Shown piece after piece: positions 44,429-53,589 of a stretch of DNA of 64,000 nucleotides (positions are counted from its first letter, which is position 1; each line of letters starts with the position of its first letter). The notes beneath the pieces were generated by a model that was given only the letters and a program-made list of their open reading frames with translations, was not told the DNA's origin and ran no database searches. The stretch is from Polynucleobacter sp. MWH-HuK1. Lineage in GTDB: Bacteria > Pseudomonadota > Gammaproteobacteria > Burkholderiales > Burkholderiaceae. Position numbers and translations under genes: made by a program. The DNA is taken from assembly GCF_018881815.1 (NCBI RefSeq), contig NZ_JACVPP010000001.1, forward strand, positions 927,352 through 991,351, in the 5' to 3' direction.

Positions 44429-46441
44429 TTAAGATGAGCGCGGATTAAGTTTGAAATGTGTAATGGTTTGAGTAACCAGAACCAAACCAAATCCGATGAA
44501 GCCAATTAAGTCTGCCTCAGTAGAAGGATAGGCAAGGGCAACTCCAGAGACCACCATAATTACGCGTTCAAAGATTTTGGTTTTCTCGATAAACCAGCCT
44601 TGTAGCCCCCCAGCCAAGCAGATAATTCCGACTACAGCCGTAAATGAGACCCAGGCAATTTGTGACCAGTCAGCCTGTTCAAGTGCGGTAGTAGATCCCA
44701 TCAGCAATAAGCTCACACCAGACTTATCCAATACAAACATGAATGGCACCAGGATGGCTGGAGCAACATACTTCCAAGTTTGCAAGGTGGTCTTATAGGG
44801 GTTGCCTTTACATATCGCCGCTGCTGCAAAGGGTGAGAGCGCAGTTGGTGGCGATACTTCAGATAGCACGGCATAGTAGAAGATAAACATATGAGCAGCA
44901 AATGCAGGTACACCCAAATTAATGAGTGCAGGAGCGGCAATCACAGCACAAATAATATAAGAAGCTGTTACTGGAACAGCGAGACCTACTATCCAAACTA
45001 CTAAAGCGGTAAAGATTGTTGTAAGTAAAAGAGAGCCGCCAGCGTACTGAATCACAATCGAGCTAAATTTCAGACCAAGGCCGGTCAGGGTAACGGTGCC
45101 AACGATCAGGCCAGCGCCAGCGCAAGTGGCAGCAATCGCTAATACACCAGTTGATCCAGAGGCAAGTGCTTTCGTGAGGTTCGAGTTATAGAGTCCTTTA
45201 ATAATAGGCTCCTTCCCCTTAAACCATGCCCAAGGAATGATGGCAGTATCTTCACGCAACATGCTAGATAGTGCAGAAACTACGGTTGCCCAAAATACCG
45301 ACATGACAGGAGAGAAGCCCATCAACATAAAGACAACGATGGAGATGAGTGAGAAAAAGTGGAACCAATACTTTTTAGTGAGTTGCCACGCAGTTTCAGC
45401 TGAAGCAAACTGGATGCTCTTCATGCCATATTTACGAACATCAATCTCTACCATGACAAACAGGCCAAGATAAAAGAGAATCGTGGGAATAGTTGCCATG
45501 AGCAACACATCTAGATAGGAAATTTTTAGGAAGTCAGCAATCAAGAAAGCCGCTGCGCCTAGCACTGGTGGCGAAATAATCGCTCCAAGACCACCTGCCG
45601 CCAAAAGGCCGCCTGCTGCATTCTTTTCGTAACCTACCTTATCTAACATCGGGGCTGCAACAGAGCCAACAGTAACGGTTGTAGCAACGCCTGAACCTGA
45701 TGGGCCACCCAATAAGAATGAGGACATCACGATAGTTCTGCCTACGCCTGAGGATTTACCACCCATTGCTGCAAATGAGAAATCAATAAAGAATTTACCT
45801 GCCCCTGTGAACTGCAAGAAGGCGCCAAAAATGGTGAACAGAATAATGAGGGTTGCAGAGACATCTACAGCAGTGCCATAAATGCCTTCGAGGGTCATGT
45901 ACATGTAACCCACCAAGCGATCTAGACCATAACCCTTGTGTGTCCAAGGCGCTGGTAAGTAGTTGCCGAATAAGGCATATAGCAAGAACAGAACGGTAAC
46001 AGTCACCAAGACCATGCCATTGGTTCGACGTACGCTTTCTAATATCAGCAAAATCAAACCGATACCAATAATCACATCGGTAGAGTTAGGAGCGGTATTT
46101 CTGTCCATGAAATCATCGCCGCCACCTAGGATGTAATAAGCAATCGCTACAGATCCAAGTGCGAATAGCACATCCCAGATCATGAGACGGTTTTTAAAGC
46201 GCGCAGCTATTGGGAAGCTGAGAAAAACTAGAAATAGCACAAGGGCAACGTGAATCACACGAAGCTGTTGAGTTGGAACAATCGAGTAGGCTGCATAAAG
46301 ATGAAATAAAGACATGCCAACCGCAACTAGGGTGATGAACTTGGCTAGTAGACCCTTGTAGTCGTTAGAGTCACCTTCCTCTTGTTTGATGAAGGCATCT
46401 AATTTTTCCTGGGTTTCGTTATCGATAACGTTTTGATTCAT
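44429..46441 (-). CDS. TRAP transporter fused permease (4TM/12TM)
   Basis: A 670-residue inner-membrane protein joining the small (DctQ) and large (DctM) TRAP subunits, the form used with TAXI binding proteins. More than fifteen hydrophobic segments are seen. GGPSGSGVATTVTVGSVAAPML and SEVSPPTALSPFAAAAI are the large-subunit signatures. It imports an organic acid with sodium or protons. It is the last gene of the operon 2-hydroxyacid dehydrogenase, DapA-like, TAXI, permease. A strong terminator-like hairpin stands between TAXI and this gene. Confidence 0.92.
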   Translation of the reverse strand: MNQNVIDNETQEKLDAFIKQEEGDSNDYKGLLAKFITLVAVGMSLFHLYAAYSIVPTQQLRVIHVALVLFLVFLSFPIAARFKNRLMIWDVLFALGSVAIAYYILGGGDDFMDRNTAPNSTDVIIGIGLILLILESVRRTNGMVLVTVTVLFLLYALFGNYLPAPWTHKGYGLDRLVGYMYMTLEGIYGTAVDVSATLIILFTIFGAFLQFTGAGKFFIDFSFAAMGGKSSGVGRTIVMSSFLLGGPSGSGVATTVTVGSVAAPMLDKVGYEKNAAGGLLAAGGLGAIISPPVLGAAAFLIADFLKISYLDVLLMATIPTILFYLGLFVMVEIDVRKYGMKSIQFASAETAWQLTKKYWFHFFSLISIVVFMLMGFSPVMSVFWATVVSALSSMLREDTAIIPWAWFKGKEPIIKGLYNSNLTKALASGSTGVLAIAATCAGAGLIVGTVTLTGLGLKFSSIVIQYAGGSLLLTTIFTALVVWIVGLAVPVTASYIICAVIAAPALINLGVPAFAAHMFIFYYAVLSEVSPPTALSPFAAAAICKGNPYKTTLQTWKYVAPAILVPFMFVLDKSGVSLLLMGSTTALEQADWSQIAWVSFTAVVGIICLAGGLQGWFIEKTKIFERVIMVVSGVALAYPSTEADLIGFIGFGLVLVTQTITHFKLNPRSS

Positions 46442-46482
46442 GTCTCAACCTATATATTTATATTTATGCGCTACTTTAAAAC

Positions 46483-46508
46483 AAAAAGGGGTGAGTTTGA
46501 CTCACCCC
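46483..46508 (-). terminator. intercistronic terminator/attenuator between TAXI and permease genes
   Basis: On the minus strand GGGGTGAGT / CAA / ACTCACCCC followed by TTTTTG: a perfect 9-bp stem, a 3-base loop and a T-run. It lies inside the operon, 18 bases beyond the TAXI stop and 42 bases before the permease ATG. It should end most transcripts after the binding-protein gene. Confidence 0.82.
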
Positions 46509-46525
46509 TGACTACAAATGCTGGC

Positions 46526-47476
46526 TTAGTTTACTTTGACACCCTTTTCCTTAAAGTACTTTAAGGCGCCTGGATGGTATGGGACTGGTGTTGCGTTTGC
46601 TTTTTGAGCATCCAGTTTGACATTGCGGTATTCAGCATGTGAACGAACTAACTCGAGCTGGTTGTCAAAGACAGCCTTCACGATTTTGTAAGCCTCATCA
46701 TCTGACATGGAGGCATTCACGACCAATAGGTTTGCAACTGCAGCAACATTATTGTCTTTGGCCATGCCGCTATAGGTTTGCTTGGTAATGATCGATGGGA
46801 AATACAGGTTCCCGTACTTCTTGTTCATTGCTGGGACTTCAGCTGATGTGTCGACCATGACAATTTTCATACCTGGGCTATTTGCCAAATCAGTTACAGC
46901 TGCAGTAGGTAAGCCTCCAACCCAGAAGAATGCATCAATTTTGCGATCCTTTACTGCGTTAACAGATTCAGCAACACTCAAGCGCTCACGCTTGATATCC
47001 TTTGCTGGATCAAGTCCTGCTGCCTCGAGAAGACGGAATGCCATGACTTCTGTAGCACTACCAGGGGATCCAGTGCTTACGCGCTTGCCTTTGAGATCAG
47101 CCATGGTTTTGATGCCAGTAGATTCAACTGTTGCGACGTGCATCAAGTTTGGATAAAGAATGAGCAAAGTGCGTACATCAATTGGCTTATCTTTGAACTT
47201 GTCAACACCGCTAGTTGCATCTTTTGCAGCATCAGCCATGGAGAAGCCAACATAAGGCTTGCCAGTGCCAATGAGTTTCAGATTGTCAACTGAACCACCA
47301 GTCACCTCTGCTGTGGCAGACATTCCAGGAACTTTGCTAGAGAGTACTGAGGCCAGTCCACCACCCATAGGGTAGTAAACACCACCTGTACCACCCGTTG
47401 CAATAGAAATGTTTTGAGCGTTCACGCTTGCACATAAAAAGCTTAGCGATAAAGCAATTACCTTAAGTAGTTTCAT
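46526..47476 (-). CDS. TAXI family TRAP transporter solute-binding protein
   Basis: A 316-residue periplasmic binding protein with a signal peptide (cleavage near VNA-QN, about 20). ISIATGGTGGVYYPMGGGL is the TAXI signature, and VSTGSPGSATEVMAFRLLEAAGL and FFWVGGLPTAAV follow. It delivers its ligand, probably a carboxylate, to the fused permease encoded next. AGGAGACAACA precedes the ATG. Confidence 0.93.
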   Translation of the reverse strand: MKLLKVIALSLSFLCASVNAQNISIATGGTGGVYYPMGGGLASVLSSKVPGMSATAEVTGGSVDNLKLIGTGKPYVGFSMADAAKDATSGVDKFKDKPIDVRTLLILYPNLMHVATVESTGIKTMADLKGKRVSTGSPGSATEVMAFRLLEAAGLDPAKDIKRERLSVAESVNAVKDRKIDAFFWVGGLPTAAVTDLANSPGMKIVMVDTSAEVPAMNKKYGNLYFPSIITKQTYSGMAKDNNVAAVANLLVVNASMSDDEAYKIVKAVFDNQLELVRSHAEYRNVKLDAQKANATPVPYHPGALKYFKEKGVKVN

Positions 47477-47508
47477 TGTTGTCTCCTAATTGGTTTTATG
47501 TTTTTAAA

Positions 47509-48435
47509 TTACAGGCCCGGCATACTGAAATTAATTTGCTGCAACTCGCTGAGCAATTGCGCCTGTTGCTCAGCAGTTAACTGCATGAGTGGCGGACGAA
47601 CCCTAAGCCACTCAGGATCTTTGCTGTAATGAGCCACAGCAGTCTTCATACCAGCAATCATTTGGTATTTAGCAAAAATTCCGCGTACTTGATCTAGGCC
47701 AGCTTGACGCTCATCAGCATTGGATTCTCTCCAGTGCGCTGCTAATTCGGCAATCGCTTTCGGGTTCACGTTAGCAGTAGCAGAGATGCAGCCTACACCG
47801 CCAGCACGAAGGGCACGCATTAAGAATACTTCACTACCTGCATATACGCGGAAGCCATGCGGTGCCAATAATTTAATGACGGATTCTGTATAAGCCCAGT
47901 CACCGGAGCTATCTTTCATGCCAACAATGGTCTTTGGATACTCTTTTGTTAAGCGCTCCAACAAAGAGAGGCTTAAATTAATTTTAGTAACCGGTGGAAT
48001 GTTGTAGATATAGATCTGTAGCGCTGCACTGCCGACTTTTTGAATCACTTCAGAGAAGTATGCAAATAGGCCATCATCAGAAACATCTTTGTAATAGAAG
48101 GGTGGCAGCATTAATACGCCTGCACAATTGTGGCTCACTGCGTGACGTGTCATGTTGACAGTGGCATCAATCGATGTGGCGCCAGTGCCTGGCATGAGAT
48201 GATCAGGACTTAAACCGCCCTCAATAAGGGTTGTCAGGGTGCTCATCTTCTGCGGGGCTGACATCGAATTTGCTTCTGAGTTTGTGCCAAAGATAGCTTG
48301 GCCAACGCCATTGGCCTCAAGCCACTTACATTGTTTTAATAACTTAGGGGCATCAGGGTTGCCGTCAGCCTTAAATGGTGTCAGAACAGGGGAGAGCACT
48401 GCTGGTAAGGTTGATGGGTGCAGAGAAATCGTCAT
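47509..48435 (-). CDS. dihydrodipicolinate synthase (DapA) family lyase
   Basis: A 308-residue TIM-barrel class I aldolase of the DapA/N-acetylneuraminate lyase family. The Tyr in IYIYNIPP and the Schiff-base Lys in VGMKDSSGD are present. The position of the DapA GTTGE motif reads GTNSEA, so true DapA function is unlikely; members in transport clusters usually split or dehydrate 2-keto-3-deoxy acids. It follows the dehydrogenase gene after 15 bases and precedes TAXI by 32. GGAG precedes the ATG. Confidence 0.86.
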   Translation of the reverse strand: MTISLHPSTLPAVLSPVLTPFKADGNPDAPKLLKQCKWLEANGVGQAIFGTNSEANSMSAPQKMSTLTTLIEGGLSPDHLMPGTGATSIDATVNMTRHAVSHNCAGVLMLPPFYYKDVSDDGLFAYFSEVIQKVGSAALQIYIYNIPPVTKINLSLSLLERLTKEYPKTIVGMKDSSGDWAYTESVIKLLAPHGFRVYAGSEVFLMRALRAGGVGCISATANVNPKAIAELAAHWRESNADERQAGLDQVRGIFAKYQMIAGMKTAVAHYSKDPEWLRVRPPLMQLTAEQQAQLLSELQQINFSMPGL

Positions 48436-48450
48436 GCTGGCTCCGTTTTT

Positions 48451-49380
48451 CTAGTTATTTACTTCCGATGGAAGTGGTTGTTGTTTAAAGAAAGCTTCTA
48501 AATTATCTACAGCTAATTTGGTCATGGCTATCCGTGTTTCCAAGGTGGCGCTACCAATATGTGGTGTTAACAATACATTATCAAGATTTAAGAAATCTTT
48601 GTTTGGATTGGGTTCGTTTTCAAAAACATCTAAAGCGGCGCCGGCAATCTTTTTATGCTGCAATGCATATAAAAGCGCATTCTCATCCACCACGCTGCCA
48701 CGAGCGATATTAATTAAATAACCATTGGTGCCCAGAGCCTCAAGAACTTCGGTGTTAACCACCTTATTAGTTTCAGGTGTGGCTGGACAAGCTATAAATA
48801 GAATGTCACAGTCTTTCGCTAAACCCTTGATTTCTCGATGGTAAGTGTAAGGAAGCGCCTTTTTATTCGGGCCCGAATAGACAATTTCTACCTTAAAAGG
48901 CTTTAAGCGTTCGGCTAAGTCTTGGCCAATTCGACCCATGCCTGCAATGCCAACGCGCTTTCCGGCCAAGGTGGTGGTGATTGGGAAGGGCGCCTTTGAC
49001 CAAGCGGTGCTTTTTACGTATTCCTGTGCCTCTGGAATTTGACGCAACAGGGCGAGCATCATTCCAATTGCAAGTTCGCAGACGGCATCATTTAAGACGC
49101 CTGGTGTATTACTTGCCTTAATGCCGTTTGTTTTTAAATAGCCTAGAGGAAGGTTATCGTAACCAACACCACAGGTTGCAACCATGCGAATACTAGGGAT
49201 TTGCTTAACCAGAGCTTCAGGAAGCTTCGTATTCGAACGAATCAAGATCGCCTGAAAGTTTCCAGCAGGAGCGGGTGCCTGCGGATCGGGATGAAGGATA
49301 GGAGTAAAGCGCCGATCTATCTCTGCCTGCATAATTTCAGGGAAATGGCCGACCTGCAGCACCGAATTGACGGGGATCAT
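48451..49380 (-). CDS. D-2-hydroxyacid dehydrogenase (glyoxylate/hydroxypyruvate reductase-like)
   Basis: A 309-residue D-isomer-specific 2-hydroxyacid dehydrogenase. The NAD(P) loop is GIAGMGRIGQDLA. The catalytic residues are Arg in NIARGSVVD, Glu in ENEPNP and His in LTPHIGSAT. The residues after the second strand (YSGPNKK) suggest NADPH preference. It could reduce glyoxylate, hydroxypyruvate or another 2-oxo acid made by the neighbouring lyase. It is the first gene of the transporter operon and divergent from dehydrogenase copy B. Confidence 0.88.
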   Translation of the reverse strand: MIPVNSVLQVGHFPEIMQAEIDRRFTPILHPDPQAPAPAGNFQAILIRSNTKLPEALVKQIPSIRMVATCGVGYDNLPLGYLKTNGIKASNTPGVLNDAVCELAIGMMLALLRQIPEAQEYVKSTAWSKAPFPITTTLAGKRVGIAGMGRIGQDLAERLKPFKVEIVYSGPNKKALPYTYHREIKGLAKDCDILFIACPATPETNKVVNTEVLEALGTNGYLINIARGSVVDENALLYALQHKKIAGAALDVFENEPNPNKDFLNLDNVLLTPHIGSATLETRIAMTKLAVDNLEAFFKQQPLPSEVNN

Positions 49381-49464
49381 GTCTCACTAACTTTTTTATT
49401 GAAATAATGACCCCATTGTAAGAGTAATTTTCAGAAAAAGTCGGCACCTTTTAGGAGAGCATTC

Positions 49465-50406
49465 ATGTTATTTACACCAGCCGAAACCAAGGTGGTAATA
49501 GTCGGTGGTGGCACTATGGGTGCAGATGTTGCGGCAGTATGCGCACGCGGTGGTTGTGCTGTGCAGGTGGTCGAGCCAACAACCGAACGACGCGCCTTAT
49601 TGCCCGATTACTTTGCCAACACGATGGCCGAGTTGGGATACGAGCATCGCACTCATTTACTCACTGTTGCCGGAACTCTAGAAGAGGTCGATTGGACTGA
49701 TATCGATCTAGTAATTGAATGCGTGCCGGAGCGCCTGGATATTAAGCGCGAGCTGTTTGCCAAGTTGGAGAAATATGCAAAGCCAGAGGCGGTATTAGCT
49801 AGCAATAGTACAAGCTTCCCTATTAGTGAAATCGCGAGCGGTTTGAGAACATCCGCCCGAATGATTGGCTTACATTTTTTTATGCCAGCACATTTAGTGC
49901 CTTGTGTAGAGGTGGTTTATGGTGAAAAGACTTCCCCAATGGTTGGTGAAAGTCTTTCACGATTAATGACATCTTGCGGCATGGTACCAGTGACTGTGAA
50001 AAAAGACCTTCCTGGGTTTTTGGCAAATCGCCTACAACACGCACTATCGCGTGAAGCCTTTGCTATGGTTGATGATGGGATATGTACGCCTGAGGATATT
50101 GATAAGGCTGTGCGCTTTGGCTTTGGCTTTCGCTATATTGCAGCTGGCCCAGCTATGCAAAGAGATCATGCTGGCCTTGAGGTGCATGGCGCTGGCGGAG
50201 CAACCATTTATCCCACTCTCAACAATTCACCAACGATTGCAAAGTGCTTAAGCGACCGTATTGCAAGCGGAAAGTTTGGCATGAAAACCGGTGAAGGTTT
50301 TTTCACTTGGACTGCTGAAACTATTAAAGCGGAGCGTGAGCGCTATCAAGATGCCTTGCGAGCTGGTCTGAAGATTATTCAGAAAGACTTGCCGGAAATT
50401 AAATAA
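49465..50406 (+). CDS. 3-hydroxyacyl-CoA dehydrogenase family protein (copy B)
   Basis: A 313-residue paralogue of the enzyme at 42192-43118. The NAD loop VVIVGGGTMGADVAA, ECVPERLDIKRELF, NSTSFPISEIA, the catalytic His segment LHFFMPAHLVP and PGFLANRLQHALSREAFAMVDDG align block for block. Late in the chain GFGFRYIAAGPAMQRDHAGL parallels GFRYAAVGPMTQKEISGW of copy A. AGGAGA precedes the ATG. The two copies bracket the module and probably act on related hydroxy acids or on successive steps. Confidence 0.86.
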   Translation: MLFTPAETKVVIVGGGTMGADVAAVCARGGCAVQVVEPTTERRALLPDYFANTMAELGYEHRTHLLTVAGTLEEVDWTDIDLVIECVPERLDIKRELFAKLEKYAKPEAVLASNSTSFPISEIASGLRTSARMIGLHFFMPAHLVPCVEVVYGEKTSPMVGESLSRLMTSCGMVPVTVKKDLPGFLANRLQHALSREAFAMVDDGICTPEDIDKAVRFGFGFRYIAAGPAMQRDHAGLEVHGAGGATIYPTLNNSPTIAKCLSDRIASGKFGMKTGEGFFTWTAETIKAERERYQDALRAGLKIIQKDLPEIK

Positions 50407-50434
50407 TGGCAAGTTAGTAACTTAGTAAATTGGT

Positions 50435-51640
50435 TTAAGAAATATCTTTTAAATGGAGTTTGCTAAGGTGTGGCGCAAGGCGATGCGTAATCAAAACGAT
50501 TGCTATCGTCGCCACTCCACCAAATACGATGGATGGTACTAAGCCCATCATGCTGGCGGCTATGCCAGATTCAAGTGCGCCCAATTCATTGGATGAACCA
50601 ATAAAGATTCCATTGATGGCGCTAATTCTGCCGCGCATATGATCCGGTGTTGTGAGCTGCATGATGCTGCCTCGGATTACGACTGATACGGCATCAAAGC
50701 ATCCAGAAATAAATAAGAAGAAGGCACACAGCCATAAATTGCTGGAGATACCAAAGGCGATGATCGCCGCGCCAAATCCAGCTACTGAGATGAGAAGGTG
50801 TTTACCTGAATCCGTCAGAATCGGGCGCCTGGCCAGGTAGATACCGGTAATCACGGCGCCTGCTGCAGGCGCTGCACGCAAAATCCCTAAGGCCTCTGGA
50901 CCTGCATTCAAGACCTCTTTAACAAAAGCTGGCAGGATGGAAACGGCGCCACCAAAGAGAACAGCAAACATGTCCAGTGCCATGATGCCCAAAATAAGTT
51001 CATGTTTGCGAACGTAATGAAAGCCTTCCAAAAAACTCCTCAAGAAGTGACCAGACAAGTTGCTCGACCTTTCTTGTGCTGCGGTAATAAAGGTTATTCC
51101 GTATAAACCGACTGCTCCACAGAATGCAGCGAGTAAGTAAGTCCATTCAAGGCCTGCAAAGCCAATCATGAGTCCACCCAATCCTGGGCCGGCCACTACA
51201 CAAATTTGAAAAGCAGAAGATGCATAAGCTGTATATCGGGGTAACTGATCTCTTGGGATGATCTGACCAAATAGTGCTTGATAGGATGGTCTTAAAAGTG
51301 CTCGCCCCACACCAATAAATGCAACGGCGGTGTAGATCAATGTGACTGCTGGAGAGAGCCAACCAAGTGCAATGCAGGTTAAAAATAAGCCAACTGCAAT
51401 ATGAATGAGGCAGGCGATGGCTGCAATCCATTTGCGTGAATAGTGATCAACCGCATGTCCTGAGTAAAGCGCAAGTGCAAAGTAGGGTACAAGCTCGGCA
51501 AGACCAATGAGGCCAAGTGACACCACACTATTAGTGATTTCATAAAGATGCCAGCCTACCGCCACCATCGAAATTTGGTAGCTGAGTGTTGCACCGATGC
51601 GGTACAGCAGTAAGGTTCTAAAGGCTTTGCCGGGATTCAT
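50435..51640 (-). CDS. MFS transporter (EntS/MFS_3-like)
   Basis: A 401-residue protein with about twelve helices. AVGWHLYEITNSVVSLGLIGLAEL and SGHAVDHYSRKWIAA are typical of MFS_3 exporters related to EntS. GRALLRPSYQALFGQIIPRDQLPRY is the conserved mid loop. The exported compound is unknown. It converges on dehydrogenase copy B and its start lies 43 bases from the divergent cytochrome b561 gene. Confidence 0.85.
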   Translation of the reverse strand: MNPGKAFRTLLLYRIGATLSYQISMVAVGWHLYEITNSVVSLGLIGLAELVPYFALALYSGHAVDHYSRKWIAAIACLIHIAVGLFLTCIALGWLSPAVTLIYTAVAFIGVGRALLRPSYQALFGQIIPRDQLPRYTAYASSAFQICVVAGPGLGGLMIGFAGLEWTYLLAAFCGAVGLYGITFITAAQERSSNLSGHFLRSFLEGFHYVRKHELILGIMALDMFAVLFGGAVSILPAFVKEVLNAGPEALGILRAAPAAGAVITGIYLARRPILTDSGKHLLISVAGFGAAIIAFGISSNLWLCAFFLFISGCFDAVSVVIRGSIMQLTTPDHMRGRISAINGIFIGSSNELGALESGIAASMMGLVPSIVFGGVATIAIVLITHRLAPHLSKLHLKDIS

Positions 51641-51683
51641 GAATTCCCTGCATTTTAAGGGAGAAGCGAGTTATCCTTTAAAC

Positions 51684-52364
51684 ATGAAGAAAATCATTCG
51701 CGTCTGGGATTTGCCAATCCGTTTATTTCACTGGTTGTTGGTGCTTTGCATTGTGGGGAGCTTCATTAGCGTCAATATAGGTGGCAATGCAATTCAATGG
51801 CACACCTATTTTGGCTACAGTATTTTGTGTTTATTGATCTTCAGAATAATCTGGGGTTTTATTGGATCCACTCACGCGCGCTTCGCCTCTTTCTTTCCAT
51901 CTAAAAAAGGCATTCTTGATTATTTAAGCGGAAGTTCAACCAAAGTTCTTGGTCACAATCCAGTTGGCGCACTCTCTGTTTTTGCCTTATTGTTTGTTTT
52001 AAGTGTTCAAGTATTTACCGGCTTATTTGTAGATGATGAAATCGCTTTTCAGGGGCCACTAGCAAAATATGTATCGAGCTCGGTAAGCTCATTTCTATCC
52101 CAGATTCATGAGGGCAATCAGGTGGTGATTTATACGCTGATTACCATTCATATTGTAGCCATCTGGTTCTACAAGAAATTTAAAGGTGAAAATCTTATTA
52201 AACCAATGATCAGTGGTGACAAAGAAATTGACCCAAGCGAAGAGGCACAATACTTGCCTGCAGACTTGGGTCGGGCCTCCAAGGACGGAGGGCTACAGCG
52301 AGGACTGGCTCTTGTGATCTTGAGTGTGATCGCTGTAGTAGTGGGTTACTTTATTGCGAAGTAA
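51684..52364 (+). CDS. cytochrome b561 / Ni-Fe hydrogenase-type b cytochrome
   Basis: A 226-residue membrane cytochrome with four to five helices. Heme-ligand His candidates are in IRLFHWLLV, IQWHTYFGY and ITIHIVAIW. IRVWDLPIRLFHW is the family opening. It moves electrons between the quinone pool and a periplasmic cytochrome. The frame is open back to 51597, across the MFS start, but ATG 51684 fits the family. It is convergent with the cytochrome c' gene; the pair may work together. Confidence 0.87.
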   Translation: MKKIIRVWDLPIRLFHWLLVLCIVGSFISVNIGGNAIQWHTYFGYSILCLLIFRIIWGFIGSTHARFASFFPSKKGILDYLSGSSTKVLGHNPVGALSVFALLFVLSVQVFTGLFVDDEIAFQGPLAKYVSSSVSSFLSQIHEGNQVVIYTLITIHIVAIWFYKKFKGENLIKPMISGDKEIDPSEEAQYLPADLGRASKDGGLQRGLALVILSVIAVVVGYFIAK

Positions 52365-52381
52365 CTGCCAACAAAGTTAGG

Positions 52382-52834
52382 TTATTTCTTTTTGAAATCG
52401 TCATGACAACCCTTGCAAGTTGCGCCAGCTGCGCCAAAGGCTTTCTTAATACTCTCGAGATCGCCAGACTGAGCAGCCTTGTTGAGATCAACCACTGCTA
52501 ACTGCATTTTTTCTCCAGCAGCTTTAAATTTAGCGTTGTCTGACCAAACAGCTGGTTGGGCTTTTCCACCTTCTGTGCCAGGGCCAAATGCTTGCCATGG
52601 CAAAGTGGACATCATTGCTACGATTGCAGCATTCTTGGCAACTTCATCTTTGTTGTAAGGTGCCTCACCTTTAACAACAGCGCCAATTTTTCCAAATGAA
52701 TTAGCCGTCACAGTAAATACACTTTGACGGTATTTAATAGCATCTTCTGGTTTCTGAAATTGTGCAAATGCTACCCCTGCACTGATTGCTAAAACAGTTG
52801 CAGTGCTTGCTAAAACTAATTTTTGTAGTTTCAT
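52382..52834 (-). CDS. cytochrome c' (periplasmic)
   Basis: A 150-residue protein with a signal peptide (cleavage near AFA-QF, about 24). The single heme site CKGCH (140-144) lies at the very C-terminus, which with the four-helix pattern defines cytochrome c'. FQKPEDAIKYRQSVFTVTANSFGKI is the first helix. It binds NO and CO and may give nitrosative protection. GGAGA precedes the ATG. Maturation needs the ccm genes. Confidence 0.93.
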   Translation of the reverse strand: MKLQKLVLASTATVLAISAGVAFAQFQKPEDAIKYRQSVFTVTANSFGKIGAVVKGEAPYNKDEVAKNAAIVAMMSTLPWQAFGPGTEGGKAQPAVWSDNAKFKAAGEKMQLAVVDLNKAAQSGDLESIKKAFGAAGATCKGCHDDFKKK

Positions 52835-52898
52835 GATGATTCTCCGTTGATCAAGTGTTTAATGTTGATGCAGCATATCCCAGATTTATCGTTTTTGG

Positions 52899-53561
52899 TC
52901 AAAAAATCATCCGTAGAGGGCTAGTCAGCAAAAGAATGAGCCATTCAAAGAAGCTCATTAGTGGAGTCATCCACAAAGCACTAATGACCCCAGTAAATAC
53001 CAGTCCTAGGACAATAAAAAACCCCCAGGGCTCGAGCTTGCCAAGAGCAATCGATTGACGAGCGGGAAGTAGGCTTGCCAGAACTCGACCCCCATCTAAA
53101 GGAGGCAGGGGGAATAGGTTGAATACCAATAAACCCAAATTCCAGGTAATGCCCGCTTGAGACATGGATATCAGAAATTTTTCATTGACCCCAAAGCCTA
53201 CTAAGCAAATCAAGAGGATGAGCCAAATCAGTGCTTGGATAAAATTCGATCCCGGTCCTGCTAAGGCAACCCAGATTGAGTCTATCCTGGGGTTTCTGAG
53301 GCGTCCAAAATTTACCGGAACAGGCTTGGCATAGCCCACTAAAAATGGTGACCCAGTTAGAAGTAGGGCAAGTGGGATAAAAATAGTACCAACGGGGTCT
53401 ATATGTTTAGCGGGGTTGAGGCTGACTCGTCCCAGCATATAAGCTGTGTTGTCGCCAAATCGACGGGCTGCATAACCATGGGCTGCTTCGTGGATGGTGA
53501 TGGCAAAAATCAGGGGAATCGCATTAATTGCGATAGCTTGGATAGAATAGTCGGTAATCAT
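52899..53561 (-). CDS. site-2 protease family (M50) membrane metalloprotease
   Basis: A 220-residue membrane protease with about six helices. The Zn motif HEAAH is at 24-28, and the third ligand is in FNLFPLPPLDGGRVL. No PDZ domain is present, as in the short group of M50 enzymes. It may cleave membrane-bound regulators. A TTG at 53588 would add nine residues; ATG 53561 is preferred, although its ribosome site is weak. It is divergent from the small basic protein gene at 53590. Confidence 0.87.
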   Translation of the reverse strand: MITDYSIQAIAINAIPLIFAITIHEAAHGYAARRFGDNTAYMLGRVSLNPAKHIDPVGTIFIPLALLLTGSPFLVGYAKPVPVNFGRLRNPRIDSIWVALAGPGSNFIQALIWLILLICLVGFGVNEKFLISMSQAGITWNLGLLVFNLFPLPPLDGGRVLASLLPARQSIALGKLEPWGFFIVLGLVFTGVISALWMTPLMSFFEWLILLLTSPLRMIF

Positions 53562-53589
53562 GGCAATATGATATCCATAGGAGCTCAAA

